Made by a program: the position numbers and the translations under genes
Source: Enterococcus alcedinis
GTDB taxonomy: Bacteria > Bacillota > Bacilli > Lactobacillales > Enterococcaceae
Reading direction: 5' to 3'
NCBI RefSeq assembly: GCF_014635985.1
Contig: NZ_BMDT01000006.1
Coordinates: 62,001 to 126,000, forward strand
DNA length: 64,000 bases
Part shown: positions 1-9,045 of the stretch, piece by piece
Position numbering within the stretch: position 1 is the stretch's first letter
How the letters are laid out: the number at the start of each line of letters is the position of its first letter
Notes under the pieces: model-generated
The model's database searches: none
What the model saw: the letters and a program-made list of their open reading frames with translations, nothing else
Told to the model about the DNA's origin: nothing

Positions 1-1
1 G

Positions 2-154
2 GAACAAGTAGTCAAAAATCATCCGAAAGCCCAATTTTTAGCGAATACACTAACATCGATTGAGGAAAGTTTCCGCTTAAAAGTCCCTGTTACTGAGCGA
101 TATTATCTTTTGATGATGTTAGATAATGTTTTGAAAAACCAAGTTATACACTAG
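2..154 (+). CDS. C-terminal end of a LevR/ManR-type sigma-54 PTS regulator (partial)
   Basis: An open frame enters from the left edge and ends at a TAG at 152-154, giving the last 50 residues of a protein. They include LTSIEESFRLKVPVTERYY and end in VLKNQVIH, which looks like the end of a PRD domain. Sigma-54 activators of the LevR/ManR family end in a PRD domain and usually sit directly upstream of the mannose-PTS operon they switch on. A sigma-54 promoter and such an operon follow here. The AAA+ and other domains lie outside the window, so the family call is inferred from the tail and the context. Confidence 0.6.
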   Translation, partial: EQVVKNHPKAQFLANTLTSIEESFRLKVPVTERYYLLMMLDNVLKNQVIH

Positions 155-189
155 AAGAAGTGAATCTTCTTTTAGTGTATAACTTTTTT
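143..189 (+). terminator. Rho-independent terminator of the PTS regulator
   Basis: A long inverted repeat has GTTATACACTA on the left and TAGTGTATAAC on the right, extended by AGAAG/CTTCT. Six T residues follow. The left arm overlaps the stop codon of the regulator fragment. It separates the regulator transcript from the PTS operon. Confidence 0.85.
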
Positions 190-231
190 GCCGTTTTATC
201 GCTGAAAACACCCTAGTGTATCGAATAATGT

Positions 232-246
232 TGGCACGGAACTTGC
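232..246 (+). promoter_or_regulatory. Sigma-54 (-24/-12) promoter of the mannose PTS operon
   Basis: TGGCAC at 232-237 and TTGC at 243-246 match the RpoN consensus. The invariant GG (233-234) and GC (245-246) are ten bases apart, exactly the required spacing. The site lies about 65 bases before the first PTS gene. Transcription should therefore depend on RpoN and on an upstream-bound activator, most likely the regulator that ends at 154. rpoN itself is not in this window. Confidence 0.9.
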
Positions 247-310
247 TTTATATTAAGTATAGGCTCTCAGAGGAGGAGGACAGTGTATTATAGAGAGGGG
301 GGAGAGGGAA

Positions 311-796
311 TTGAATATTCAGCTAGCGCGTATAGATGATCGGTTAATTCACGGACAAGTCGCAACGGCTTGGACGAAAGAAACAGGAATTCATCGAATT
401 ATTGTCGTGAGTGATGAAGTAGCAAAAGATCCTCTTCGTAAGTTTATGTTGCAAGAAGCAGCTCCTCCGGGGGTTAAGGCAAATGTGGTCACTGTCGGAA
501 AATTATTATCTATTTATCAAAGCGCATTATTTCAAGAAGAAAAGATTATGCTTTTATTTACGAATCCACAGGACGTTGTTGTATTAATTCAAGGAGGCGT
601 GAAGATCACTGCAGTCAACATAGGCGGTATGCATTTCATGACAGGGAAAAAAATGATCACAAATTTTGTTTCCGTGAATGATGCAGATGTAATGGCTTTT
701 CGCTATTTAAATCATCGAGGGGTGATTTTAGAAGTACGAAAAGTGCCATCGGATCGAAAGGTTTTTTTAATGGATCTATTAAAAAAATACAAGTAA
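311..796 (+). CDS. PTS mannose/fructose/sorbose-family IIB component, stand-alone
   Basis: This 161-residue cytoplasmic phosphocarrier accepts phosphate on a histidine from IIA and passes it to the incoming sugar. It has the mannose-family IIB signature RIDDRLIHGQVATAW with the phosphorylated histidine at residue 14. Length is normal for a single IIB domain. It starts with TTG behind a G-rich ribosome binding site (GGGGGGAGAGGG). It is the first gene behind the sigma-54 promoter, 29 bases before the IIAB gene. The operon therefore encodes two IIB domains, this one and the one in the IIAB fusion. The pair may work interchangeably, or this copy may signal to the PRD-containing activator, but that is inference. 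Confidence 0.9.
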   Translation: MNIQLARIDDRLIHGQVATAWTKETGIHRIIVVSDEVAKDPLRKFMLQEAAPPGVKANVVTVGKLLSIYQSALFQEEKIMLLFTNPQDVVVLIQGGVKITAVNIGGMHFMTGKKMITNFVSVNDADVMAFRYLNHRGVILEVRKVPSDRKVFLMDLLKKYK

Positions 797-825
797 AAAA
801 ATGAATAAAATTAGGAGGTAAGATA

Positions 826-1809
826 ATGGTAGGAATTATCATCGCAAGTCATGGAGAATTTGCAAATGGTTTAATGCAATCAGGCGCAATGATTTTTGGA
901 GAACAACAAAATGTTGCCGCTTGTATATTACAACCCAGCGAAGGTCCAGACGATATTAAAGCAAAAATGCAAGCAGCGATTGATTCCTTTGATGATCAAT
1001 CAGAAATTTTATTTCTAGTTGATTTATGGGGAGGGACACCGTTCAATCAAGCGAACAGTTTATTTGAAGCAAACAAAGAAAAATGGGCCATTGTTTCGGG
1101 TATGAATTTACCGATGTTAATTGAAGCATATGCCGCTCGTCTTTCAATGGATAAAGCGCATGATGTCGCAGCAGCAATTATCGGAACAGCAAAAGAAGGA
1201 GTTAAGGTGAAACCAGAAGAGTTAGAGCCTGAAGCACCCGTAGCAGCGGCAGCAGAAGTTGTTGAGCATCAAGGTGGGATTCCAGAAGGAACGGTTCTTG
1301 GAAATGGCGAAATCGATATTGTTTTAGCGCGTGTCGATTCTCGTTTATTACACGGACAAGTTGCAACTGCGTGGACAAAATCAACGCTTCCAACACGTAT
1401 TATTGTTGTTTCTGATGCTGTATCAAAAGATAACATGCGTAGAAAATTAATTGAGCAAGCAGCGCCTCCAGGAGTGAAAGCTAACGTTATTCCAATCAGT
1501 AAAATGATTGAAATTTCAAAAGACCCTCGCTTTGGTGCAACAAAAGCGTTGTTACTATTTGAAAATCCGCAAGACGTGTTAAGAGTCGTTGAAGGTGGCG
1601 TTAACATTAAAGAAGTAAACGTGGGTTCATTAGCTCACTCAACCGGTAAAGTGGTTGTAAATAAAGTATTATCTATGGGTAATGAAGAAGTAGAAGCTTT
1701 TGAAAAATTAAAAGCAAAAGGCATCGCATTCGATGTCCGTAAAGTACCGAATGATTCCAAAGATAATATGGATGAATTAATTAAAAAAGCAAAAAGAGAA
1801 TTAGCATAA
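826..1809 (+). CDS. PTS mannose-family IIAB fusion protein
   Basis: This is a 327-residue two-domain phosphotransfer protein. Residues 1-130 are IIA, with phosphorylation histidine His9 in IIASHGEFANG and the LVDLWGGTPFN loop (Asp66). Residues 135-160 are an Ala/Glu/Pro-rich linker. Residues 163-327 are IIB, with VDSRLLHGQVATAW and His176. The order and length match ManX/MptAB of low-GC Gram-positives. AGGAGG precedes the ATG. It relays phosphate from HPr to sugar bound by IIC/IID. In this family it also carries the regulatory link between glucose/mannose uptake and the sigma-54 activator. Confidence 0.93.
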   Translation: MVGIIIASHGEFANGLMQSGAMIFGEQQNVAACILQPSEGPDDIKAKMQAAIDSFDDQSEILFLVDLWGGTPFNQANSLFEANKEKWAIVSGMNLPMLIEAYAARLSMDKAHDVAAAIIGTAKEGVKVKPEELEPEAPVAAAAEVVEHQGGIPEGTVLGNGEIDIVLARVDSRLLHGQVATAWTKSTLPTRIIVVSDAVSKDNMRRKLIEQAAPPGVKANVIPISKMIEISKDPRFGATKALLLFENPQDVLRVVEGGVNIKEVNVGSLAHSTGKVVVNKVLSMGNEEVEAFEKLKAKGIAFDVRKVPNDSKDNMDELIKKAKRELA

Positions 1810-1834
1810 TTATAAGAAAACGAGGAGGTTTACT

Positions 1835-2644
1835 ATGTCTGACTTAAATATTATTCAAATCATTTTAGTCGTATTCGTTGCGTTTTTAGCAGGGATGGAA
1901 GGAATTTTAGACGAATTTCAATTTCACCAACCGTTAGTTGCGTGTACATTAATTGGACTTGTTACAGGGAACTTGGAAGTCGGTATTATTTTAGGTGGTT
2001 CACTACAGATGATCGCACTTGGTTGGGCGAACATCGGTGCAGCCGTTGCACCTGATGCTGCACTTGCTTCAGTTGCAGCAGCAATTATTTTAGTTTTAGG
2101 TGGTCAAGGTGAAGCAGGGATTCCTGCAGCGATCGCAATTGCGATTCCTTTAGCAGTTGCAGGTTTATTCTTAACAATGGTAGTTCGTACATTAGCAGTA
2201 CCAATTGTTCACATGATGGATAAAGCAGCAGAAGAAGGAAATTTCCGTAAAATCGAAATGTTACAAGTTTTAGCGATCTGTATGCAAGGGGTTCGTATTG
2301 CAATTCCAGCAGGAGCGTTACTATTTATTCCTGCTCAAACAGTTCAAGCAGCATTAGAGTCAATGCCGGCATGGTTAACAGATGGCATGGCAATTGGTGG
2401 GGGAATGGTTGTAGCGGTTGGTTACGCATTAGTTATCAACATGATGGCTTCTAAAGAAGTTTGGCCGTTCTTCGTATTAGGATTCGTTATTGCAGCGATC
2501 TCACAATTAACATTAATTGCGATCGGTGCACTAGGTGTTGCTTTAGCACTAATTTACTTAAACTTATCAAAAATGGGTGGTTCTTCTACAGGTGGCGGTT
2601 CGTCCACAGGTGATCCACTTGGCGATATTTTAAATGACTACTAA
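1835..2644 (+). CDS. PTS mannose-family IIC membrane component
   Basis: This 269-residue polytopic membrane protein forms the sugar channel together with IID. It shows many hydrophobic segments from residue 5 to about 245 and the family stretch AGMEGILDEFQFHQPL near the N-terminus. The tail is soluble and rich in Gly and Ser (GGSSTGGGSSTGDP). AGGAGG lies eight bases before the ATG. The gene follows IIAB closely and is followed by IID. In related bacteria IIC/IID of this type is also the receptor for class IIa bacteriocins. That role is family knowledge, not visible here. Confidence 0.92.
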   Translation: MSDLNIIQIILVVFVAFLAGMEGILDEFQFHQPLVACTLIGLVTGNLEVGIILGGSLQMIALGWANIGAAVAPDAALASVAAAIILVLGGQGEAGIPAAIAIAIPLAVAGLFLTMVVRTLAVPIVHMMDKAAEEGNFRKIEMLQVLAICMQGVRIAIPAGALLFIPAQTVQAALESMPAWLTDGMAIGGGMVVAVGYALVINMMASKEVWPFFVLGFVIAAISQLTLIAIGALGVALALIYLNLSKMGGSSTGGGSSTGDPLGDILNDY

Positions 2645-2669
2645 AAATGAAAAAGGAGGCAATCAGACA

Positions 2670-3581
2670 ATGGAAGAGAAAATTCAATTAAGTAAAAAAG
2701 ATCGGCTAGCCGTTGCATGGCGCTCAACATTTATTCAAGGTTCTTGGAACTATGAGCGTATGCAAAATGGTGGTTTCGCCTTTTCAATGATTCCTGCAAT
2801 TAAAAAATTATACAAGAGCAAAGAGGACCGTTCAGCAGCCTTGAAACGTCACTTAGAGTTCTTTAATACGCATCCTTATATTGCGTCACCAATTATCGGG
2901 GTAACATTAGCATTAGAAGAAGAGCGTGCAAATGGCGCACCAGTTGATGACGTTGCAATCCAAGGGGTAAAAGTTGGGATGATGGGACCGTTAGCCGGTG
3001 TCGGAGATCCAGTCTTCTGGTTTACCGTTCGTCCAATGTTAGGTGCTTTAGGCGCATCCCTTGCTTTAGGAGGAAATATTTTAGGTCCAATCATCTTCTT
3101 CGTAGCATGGAACATTATTCGTTGGGGCTTTATGTGGTATACACAAGAATTTGGTTACAAAGCAGGTTCTGCGATTACCGATGACTTGTCTGGTGGATTA
3201 CTACAAGACGTCACAAAAGGTGCTTCGATTCTAGGGATGTTCGTACTTGCAGCCCTCGTTCAGCGTTGGGTAAACATTTCCTTTGTACCAAAAGTTTCAG
3301 AAATTCAACTATCTCCTGGTGCGTACATCGAGTGGGATAAAGTTGAAATGTCAGGAACAGGATTACAAACATTGTTTAGCGAAATTGCTTCTGGCAAAGC
3401 GTTATCAAGTGTTAAAATTACAACATTACAAGATAACTTGGATCAATTGATTCCTGGTCTAGCAGGTTTACTATTAACGTTACTTTGCATGTGGTTATTG
3501 AAGAAAAAATTCTCACCAATCGTGATTATTTTAGGTCTATTCGTTGTAGGTATTTTAGGTCACGTAGTGGGTATTTTATAA
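2670..3581 (+). CDS. PTS mannose-family IID membrane component
   Basis: This 303-residue partner of IIC in the sugar permease has family features including FIQGSWNYERMQNGG near the N-terminus, MMGPLAGVGDPVFWFT in the middle and a C-terminal membrane anchor. I place the start at the ATG at 2670, which has AAAAAGGAGG about ten bases upstream. An in-frame ATG further upstream would overlap the IIC stop and lacks such a site. Length is typical of ManZ. It completes the permease of the operon. Confidence 0.92.
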   Translation: MEEKIQLSKKDRLAVAWRSTFIQGSWNYERMQNGGFAFSMIPAIKKLYKSKEDRSAALKRHLEFFNTHPYIASPIIGVTLALEEERANGAPVDDVAIQGVKVGMMGPLAGVGDPVFWFTVRPMLGALGASLALGGNILGPIIFFVAWNIIRWGFMWYTQEFGYKAGSAITDDLSGGLLQDVTKGASILGMFVLAALVQRWVNISFVPKVSEIQLSPGAYIEWDKVEMSGTGLQTLFSEIASGKALSSVKITTLQDNLDQLIPGLAGLLLTLLCMWLLKKKFSPIVIILGLFVVGILGHVVGIL

Positions 3582-3638
3582 GACTCGAATCGATTCATGG
3601 TATACTAGTGAAAAGAACGTTAAGGGGGTGGACAGTCA

Positions 3639-4028
3639 ATGGTTGAATCGTTAAATACAAAAGTTACCTTAGTGATTGATGGGACTTCTTTTTTAGGCTT
3701 GACAGATTATGGCAAGATCATGATTGGCGATTGTGGGTTTGAATTTTATAACCATCGTGATGCACGTAAGTTTATTCAAATTCCATGGGAAGAAGTCGAT
3801 TATGTCGTTGCATCTGTGATGTTTAAAGGGAAATGGATTCCAAGATACGGCATTCAAACGAAGAAAAATGGCACCTACATCTTTTCTTCAAAAGAGCCTA
3901 AAAAAGTCTTAAGGGAAATTCGCCAATATGTTGATCCAGATAAAATGGTTCACTCACTAAGTTTTTTCCAAGTTGTCCAACGAGGAGTCTCCTCGATGTT
4001 TAAAAAGAAAAAACAAACATTGAAATAA
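3639..4028 (+). CDS. manO: ManO / DUF956 family protein
   Basis: This 129-residue soluble protein of the DUF956 family is found almost only downstream of mannose-PTS operons in lactic acid bacteria, where it has been linked to operon regulation. It is preceded by GGGGGTGG and lies 57 bases after the IID gene, just before the operon terminator. Recognisable parts are TDYGKIMIGDCGFEFYN and IPWEEVDYVVASVMFKGKWI. The C-terminus is strongly basic (MFKKKKQTLK). The molecular function is not established. Confidence 0.85.
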   Translation: MVESLNTKVTLVIDGTSFLGLTDYGKIMIGDCGFEFYNHRDARKFIQIPWEEVDYVVASVMFKGKWIPRYGIQTKKNGTYIFSSKEPKKVLREIRQYVDPDKMVHSLSFFQVVQRGVSSMFKKKKQTLK

Positions 4029-4030
4029 GT

Positions 4031-4066
4031 AAAAGGCAGTTGTCGAATACGGCAACTGCCTTTTTT
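4031..4066 (+). terminator. Terminator of the mannose PTS operon
   Basis: AAAAGGCAGTTG pairs with CAACTGCCTTTT around a ten-base loop, and the right arm runs into a T tract. It closes the operon directly behind ManO. Confidence 0.9.
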
Positions 4067-4215
4067 CTTATCTTTTGTAGGAGAGATTCGCTAAAACACT
4101 ACTTGTTTTCGTTTAAAAAACAACGTAAAAAACAGAAAGATTTTGGAATTCAAGCACAAATCAAGGCGTCTATGATACACTAGAAAAAGTAAATGAAACG
4201 ACGGGAGGAAATGAA

Positions 4216-4461
4216 ATGAGTTGGTTGTGGACAATGATTGCTGGAGCGATTATCGGCATGATTGCAGGAATGGTAACCGGTGAAAAGCGAGGATGCATTT
4301 TTAATATTATTGCAGGAATAATTGGTTCGTCAATTGGCGAACGATTATTTTCATCATGGGGAGGGCCAAAACTTGGAGGTATGTATCTTTTACCTTCTGT
4401 TGTCGGTGCAATTATTTTTGTAGCGATTGTTTCATTTTTCTTCGGTCGCAAAAGTCAATAA
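4216..4461 (+). CDS. GlsB/YeaQ/YmgE family small membrane protein
   Basis: This 81-residue, very hydrophobic, glycine-rich protein has three predicted membrane segments (residues about 4-20, 27-44 and 58-76). The pattern MIAGAIIGMIAGMVTGEKRG is typical of the transglycosylase-associated or GlsB stress-response family. GGGAGG lies nine bases before the ATG. In enterococci GlsB-like proteins are part of the Gls24/Asp23 general stress set, and an Asp23-family gene follows at 5682. The exact function is unknown. Confidence 0.8.
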   Translation: MSWLWTMIAGAIIGMIAGMVTGEKRGCIFNIIAGIIGSSIGERLFSSWGGPKLGGMYLLPSVVGAIIFVAIVSFFFGRKSQ

Positions 4462-4494
4462 AAAGAGTCATAAACAGAAAGAGGGAATCGATAA

Positions 4495-5559
4495 ATGTTA
4501 CGAGTTGAAAAATTACGTGTTGCAATGAAAGAAGAAGGATTAGCGGCTTTTTTAGTGACAAGCCCTTATAATTTACGCTATTTAACGAACTTTACGGGAT
4601 CTGCTGGTTTGGCAGTGATTACTTTGAACAAGGCTTATTTCATTACGGATTTCCGTTACACCGAGCAAGCAGCTGAACAAGCACAAGGTTTTGAAATTAT
4701 TAAACATCAAGGATCGATTTTTGCTGAAGTAGCAGCCATTTGTCAAAAAGAAGAGCTAGCAATGCTCGCTTTTGAAGAAAATCATTTAACGTTTGCAGAG
4801 TATGAAGCATTAGAAGATGTCGTTGTTGAAAGTGGTTTAGTACCTGTTAGCGGTATGATTGAAACGCTACGCGAAGTAAAAGATGAAAAAGAAATTGCTT
4901 TGATTCAAAAAGCTTGTGCCATTGCAGATCAAGGATTTGCTTATATTATTGAGCGTATTAAACCAGGAATGTCAGAAATTGAAGTGGCGAATGAACTTGA
5001 CTTTTATATGCGTTCATTAGGGGCGACAAGTGTTTCTTTTGATACAATCGTTGCTAGTGGTGTGCGTTCTGCGATGCCACATGGTGTAGCAAGTGCAAAA
5101 ATCATTGAGCAAGGCGATATGATTACGCTTGATTTTGGTTGTTATTATGAAGGTTACGTATCGGATATGACACGGACGTTTGCGATTGGCGATCCAGGTG
5201 AAAAGCTAAGAGAAATTCATCAAATCGTATTAGATGCTCAATTAAAAGTGAATGCAGCGGCAAAGCCAGGGATGACAGGGATTGAATTAGATGCTGTTGC
5301 TCGTGATTATATTGCTTCGCATGGATACGGTGAGGCATTCGGACACTCGACGGGTCACGGAATTGGTTTAGAAGTGCATGAAGGTCCAAATGTTTCATTC
5401 AGAGCTGAAAAAGCGTTTGTTGAAGGCAATATTATTACGAACGAACCAGGTATTTATTTACCAGGGATTGGTGGCGTTCGAATTGAAGATGATCTACTAA
5501 TTACGGCAACAGGTAATAAAGTTTTAACGCATTCACCAAAAGAGCTAATAATTTTATAA
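4495..5559 (+). CDS. pepP: Xaa-Pro aminopeptidase, M24B family
   Basis: This 354-residue cytosolic metallopeptidase removes N-terminal residues that precede proline. It has a creatinase-like N-domain (about 1-125) and a pita-bread catalytic domain. The five metal ligands are visible: two Asp in ITLDFGCYYEGYVSDMTRTF, His in GHSTGHGIGLEVHE, and Glu in ITNEPGIYLPG and GVRIEDD. Length matches lactococcal PepP. Xaa-Pro dipeptidase (PepQ) is the main alternative because the two are hard to separate by eye. In related genomes efp commonly follows, but here an Asp23-family gene does. Confidence 0.88.
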   Translation: MLRVEKLRVAMKEEGLAAFLVTSPYNLRYLTNFTGSAGLAVITLNKAYFITDFRYTEQAAEQAQGFEIIKHQGSIFAEVAAICQKEELAMLAFEENHLTFAEYEALEDVVVESGLVPVSGMIETLREVKDEKEIALIQKACAIADQGFAYIIERIKPGMSEIEVANELDFYMRSLGATSVSFDTIVASGVRSAMPHGVASAKIIEQGDMITLDFGCYYEGYVSDMTRTFAIGDPGEKLREIHQIVLDAQLKVNAAAKPGMTGIELDAVARDYIASHGYGEAFGHSTGHGIGLEVHEGPNVSFRAEKAFVEGNIITNEPGIYLPGIGGVRIEDDLLITATGNKVLTHSPKELIIL

Positions 5560-5610
5560 TAATTGGGTTAACACAAGCGGTTTTGACTATAATAATCGGG
5601 CCAGCTATTG

Positions 5611-5616
5611 TATAAT
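5611..5616 (+). promoter_or_regulatory. Candidate -10 box before the Asp23-nusB operon
   Basis: TATAAT stands 71 bases before the Asp23 start in an AT-rich gap. A TTGACT at 5583-5588 is 22 bases away, which is too far for an ideal pair, so the -35 is uncertain. Confidence 0.4.
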
Positions 5617-5681
5617 AAAGAGTAACAACTAGTTATGTAGCCAGATACATGACGCTAACTAGGAGATGGAGGAATGCGAAA

Positions 5682-6110
5682 ATGGTAAATGAAACGAACT
5701 TAGTGTTAGAATCAAATCACGAACTAGGTGAGATTGTCATTGCACCAGAAGTGATTGAAGTAATTATTGGGATTGCGGCTTCGAAAGTTGAAGGCGTCTA
5801 TCGTATGCAATCAACGTTTACCAATAATGTAACAGAATTATTAGGCCGTTCGGTTCACGGTAAAGGGGTATCTTTAACGATGAACGAGGAATCGGGTATC
5901 GATGTGGATCTCTATGTCTATTTTAAATACGGTGTATCCGTTCCGAAAGTTGCAATGGAAATTCAAAGACGCGTTAAGCAACAAGTTTTGTTTATGACAG
6001 ATATTGAATTAAATGAAGTAAACGTTCATGTAATTGCTCTTGTTCCTGAAAAAACAGAGCAGTTAGATTTACAAGAATTATTTGAAAATGAAGAGGCTGA
6101 AAATGAGTAA
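5682..6110 (+). CDS. Asp23/Gls24 family envelope stress response protein (YqhY-like)
   Basis: This 142-residue DUF322/Asp23 protein has the signature IVIAPEVIEVIIGIAASKVEG and a conserved C-terminal half (VNVHVIALVPE). The acidic tail has many Glu residues. The start is the ATG at 5682, nine bases behind GGAGATGGAGG. The gene overlaps nusB by eight bases. In Bacillus the orthologue yqhY sits between the acc genes and nusB and affects acetyl-CoA carboxylase. The accBC genes are not here. Members are thought to act at the membrane under cell-wall stress. Confidence 0.85.
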   Translation: MVNETNLVLESNHELGEIVIAPEVIEVIIGIAASKVEGVYRMQSTFTNNVTELLGRSVHGKGVSLTMNEESGIDVDLYVYFKYGVSVPKVAMEIQRRVKQQVLFMTDIELNEVNVHVIALVPEKTEQLDLQELFENEEAENE

Positions 6111-6552
6111 AGAATTATCAAGACGTGATATTAGACAAATGGCAATCCAAGCCTTGTTTCCCCTTGATTTTAATCAAGAATTAACAAAAAAGGATGCTAT
6201 TTTACATGCAATCGAATTGGAACATGAAGAGTTAATGGATGAAGAGCAAGAGCACTTTGTTCCGAAGTACCTTGACTTACTTGTAACAGGCGTTTGCGAA
6301 AACAAAGAAGAGATGGATACAATTATCCAAAATCATTTACGTTCAGGATGGACATTAAAGCGTCTATCAAAAATGAATGTGACGATTTTACGTTTAGCGT
6401 TGTTTGAAATGCTTTACGTGGATAACGTGCCAAACAAAGTAGTTTTAAATGAAGCTATCGAATTAACGAAGATTTTCAGTGACGATCAGTCGAGAAAGTT
6501 CGTGAATGGCATCTTATCTAATGTTAATAACGAAATAGAAGCTAGCAAATAA
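6103..6552 (+). CDS. nusB: Transcription antitermination protein NusB
   Basis: This 149-residue all-helical RNA-binding protein joins NusE (S10) on the boxA RNA of rRNA operons and prevents premature termination. Family sequence is visible in RRDIRQMAIQALF at the N-terminus and in NEAIELTKIFSDDQSRKFVNG near the C-terminus. I take the ATG at 6103, which overlaps the upstream stop and has AGAGG nine bases upstream. Length is typical. It is translationally coupled to the Asp23 gene. Confidence 0.93.
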   Translation: MSKELSRRDIRQMAIQALFPLDFNQELTKKDAILHAIELEHEELMDEEQEHFVPKYLDLLVTGVCENKEEMDTIIQNHLRSGWTLKRLSKMNVTILRLALFEMLYVDNVPNKVVLNEAIELTKIFSDDQSRKFVNGILSNVNNEIEASK

Positions 6553-6564
6553 GCTAGCTTCTTT
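6538..6564 (+). terminator. Hairpin overlapping the nusB stop
   Basis: GAAGCTAGC pairs perfectly with GCTAGCTTC around a six-base loop that contains the nusB stop codon. Only a short T run follows, so it may be a partial terminator or attenuator before folD. Confidence 0.65.
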
Positions 6565-6630
6565 ATATTTGCATAGGAAATGTGGTAAAATGGTCGGGTA
6601 ATGAATAAAATTTAAAGGGGCTATTAAAAA

Positions 6631-7479
6631 ATGGGCATTAAAATTGATGGAAAAGCATTAGCAGATAAGATTCAAGCGGACATGAAATTAGAAGTGGAAC
6701 AATTAGTTAGTCAAGGTGTGCAACCAGGTCTAGTTGTTTTATTAGTCGGCGAAAATCCAGCAAGCCAAACATATGTGAAAAATAAAGAGCTAGCAGCAAC
6801 GCGTTTAGGCATGCACTCTGAAGTTTCGCTTTACGAGGCATCCATTACGGAAGCAGACCTTTTAGCAGAAATTCAAAGATATAACGAAGATCCAAAATTT
6901 CATGGCATTCTAGTTCAATTACCATTACCAGAACACATTGACTCAGAAAAAGTCTTATTAGCAATCGATCCTAAAAAAGATGTCGATGGTTTCCATCCGA
7001 TGAATTTAGGGAAATTATTCATGGGGGCACCCGAAATGATTCCTTGTACGCCATATGGTATTATGAAGATGTTTGAAGCGTACGATATTGACTTAGAAGG
7101 CAAAAACGCTGTTGTCATTGGCCGTAGTAATATTGTTGGAAAACCAATGGCGCACTTACTATTAGAAAAAAACGCAACAGTTACAGTGACGCATTCTCGT
7201 ACAAAAGATTTACCGGCTGTTGCAAAACAAGCAGATATCTTAGTTGTTGCAATCGGCCGTGGCCATTTTGTGACAAAAGAATTTGTTAAAGAAGGTGCAG
7301 TAGTCATTGACGTGGGAATGAATCGTGACGAAAATGGCAAACTAATTGGCGATGTTAAGTATGATGAGGTCGAACCTTTAGCGAGCTATATCACACCTGT
7401 ACCAAAAGGCGTAGGGCCAATGACCATTACAATGTTAATGGCTCAAACGATTGAGGCAGCAAAACGTAAAGAAAGATAG
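6631..7479 (+). CDS. folD: Bifunctional methylenetetrahydrofolate dehydrogenase/cyclohydrolase FolD
   Basis: This 282-residue cytosolic enzyme interconverts 5,10-methylene-, methenyl- and 10-formyl-tetrahydrofolate. It supplies one-carbon units for purines and fMet-tRNA. The N-terminal catalytic lobe shows [16 protein letters not shown] with the catalytic lysine, then QLPLPEH and [12 protein letters not shown]. The NADP-binding lobe has [17 protein letters not shown], and the tail has [15 protein letters not shown]. Length is standard. It stands just before xseA, the usual order in this group. Confidence 0.96.
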   Translation: MGIKIDGKALADKIQADMKLEVEQLVSQGVQPGLVVLLVGENPASQTYVKNKELAATRLGMHSEVSLYEASITEADLLAEIQRYNEDPKFHGILVQLPLPEHIDSEKVLLAIDPKKDVDGFHPMNLGKLFMGAPEMIPCTPYGIMKMFEAYDIDLEGKNAVVIGRSNIVGKPMAHLLLEKNATVTVTHSRTKDLPAVAKQADILVVAIGRGHFVTKEFVKEGAVVIDVGMNRDENGKLIGDVKYDEVEPLASYITPVPKGVGPMTITMLMAQTIEAAKRKER

Positions 7480-7487
7480 GTGAAAAA

Positions 7488-8843
7488 ATGGCCCAGGATT
7501 ATTTAACGGTTAGCGCATTAACGATGTACTTAAAACGAAAATTTGAAGTCGATCCACACTTGCAACAAGTTTTTTTAACAGGTGAAATCTCAAACTTTCG
7601 GATGCGTCCGGGTCATCAATACTTTAACTTAAAAGATGAAAAATCAAAAATTTCTGCAGTCATGTTCAAAGGTGCTTTTGCCAAACTGAACTTTAAACCC
7701 GAAGAAGGAATGAAAGTGCTCGTTGTTGGCCGTGTTTCACTTTTTGAAGGTAGTGGAAGTTATCAAATTTATATTGATCGCATGGAACCCGATGGTGTCG
7801 GTGCTTTATACCAAGCCTACGAACAATTAAAACAAAAATTACATGCAGAAGGATTATTTCATGCACCTAAAAAGTCATTACCTAAATATCCTAAAAAGAT
7901 TGCGGTGTTGACGAGTCCGAGTGGTGCAGTGATTCGTGATATCATCACGACAATCAAGCGACGTTATCCAATTGCTGACATTGTTTTATATCCAACCGTA
8001 GTGCAAGGGAAAAACTCTGCGCCTGATATCGTTCGAAATATTCAACGAGTGGAAAAAGCTGGTGATTTTGATACGATGATTATCGGTCGTGGTGGTGGTT
8101 CGATTGAAGATCTATGGCCGTTTAACGAAGAAATCGTCGCACGTAGCATTTTTGAGGCACGTACACCGATTATTTCTTCCGTAGGACATGAGACAGACGT
8201 AACAATTGCTGATTTTGTAGCAGATATGCGTGCAGCGACACCAACGGCCGCAGCAGAATTAGCGGTCCCTGTGTTAACAGAAGAACTCATGCGAATTGAG
8301 GAGAAACAAGCACGCTTAAAACAAACGATTGTCAATCAAATTGAACGAAAAAAACAGCAGCATCAACGGATTATTCGTTCCTATTTATTTCAACAACCAG
8401 AACGTCTCTATGAAAGCCAAGCGTTGAAAGTCGATCAGTTAAAGCAACGATTGACGCAACAAATGCAAAATGATATCTATGAGAAATCTAAGCAGAGTCA
8501 GTTGTTATCCCATCGCTTAGCACAAGTCGCACCTGTGTATCGAGTCCAGCAAGAGACTGTTCAACTCGCTTATCTGACAGAAAGTTTAAAGCGCCAAATG
8601 GTCGCCCTTTTTGATGGGAAAAGTCAACAATTTTCTCAACAAGTACAAGCATTGAACTTATTAAGCCCGCTAAATATTATGGGAAGAGGCTATAATTATA
8701 CGATTGATGAAAATGGCCAATTTATCTCTTCGGTTAAACAACTTCAAGTTGGTGAACAGGTGACGGTAAATTACCATGACGGACAGGCGAAAATGAAAGT
8801 AATTGAAGTGGGGGAAAAACAAAATGACGAAACCGACATTTGA
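7488..8843 (+). CDS. xseA: Exodeoxyribonuclease VII large subunit
   Basis: This 451-residue catalytic subunit of exonuclease VII degrades single-stranded DNA to oligonucleotides. The OB-fold domain is at about 1-110 ([20 protein letters not shown]). The catalytic domain follows with [29 protein letters not shown] and [16 protein letters not shown], then a long Gln-rich coiled-coil region. The C-terminus carries the family motif NIMGRGY. It overlaps xseB by 20 bases, which suggests coupled synthesis of the two subunits. Confidence 0.95.
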   Translation: MAQDYLTVSALTMYLKRKFEVDPHLQQVFLTGEISNFRMRPGHQYFNLKDEKSKISAVMFKGAFAKLNFKPEEGMKVLVVGRVSLFEGSGSYQIYIDRMEPDGVGALYQAYEQLKQKLHAEGLFHAPKKSLPKYPKKIAVLTSPSGAVIRDIITTIKRRYPIADIVLYPTVVQGKNSAPDIVRNIQRVEKAGDFDTMIIGRGGGSIEDLWPFNEEIVARSIFEARTPIISSVGHETDVTIADFVADMRAATPTAAAELAVPVLTEELMRIEEKQARLKQTIVNQIERKKQQHQRIIRSYLFQQPERLYESQALKVDQLKQRLTQQMQNDIYEKSKQSQLLSHRLAQVAPVYRVQQETVQLAYLTESLKRQMVALFDGKSQQFSQQVQALNLLSPLNIMGRGYNYTIDENGQFISSVKQLQVGEQVTVNYHDGQAKMKVIEVGEKQNDETDI

Positions 8844-9045
8844 AGAATCATTACAAGAATTAGAAGAAATTGTTCAGCGTTTAGAAAAAGGTGAAGTAGC
8901 ACTAGAAGAGGCATTAACCATTTTTCAACGGGGAATGGCATTAAGTAAGCAATGTGAAAGCACTCTAAAAAATGCTGAGCAAACCTTAACAAAAATGATG
9001 ACGGATGAAGATGAGCTTGTTGTATTCGAAGGGGAAAACGCATGA
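8824..9045 (+). CDS. xseB: Exodeoxyribonuclease VII small subunit
   Basis: This 73-residue helical protein wraps the large subunit. It has the family sequence [17 protein letters not shown] and [13 protein letters not shown]. The start is the ATG at 8824, behind GTGGGGG, and lies inside the 3' end of xseA. The stop overlaps the start of ispA by four bases (ATGA). Length is within the usual range. Confidence 0.93.
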   Translation: MTKPTFEESLQELEEIVQRLEKGEVALEEALTIFQRGMALSKQCESTLKNAEQTLTKMMTDEDELVVFEGENA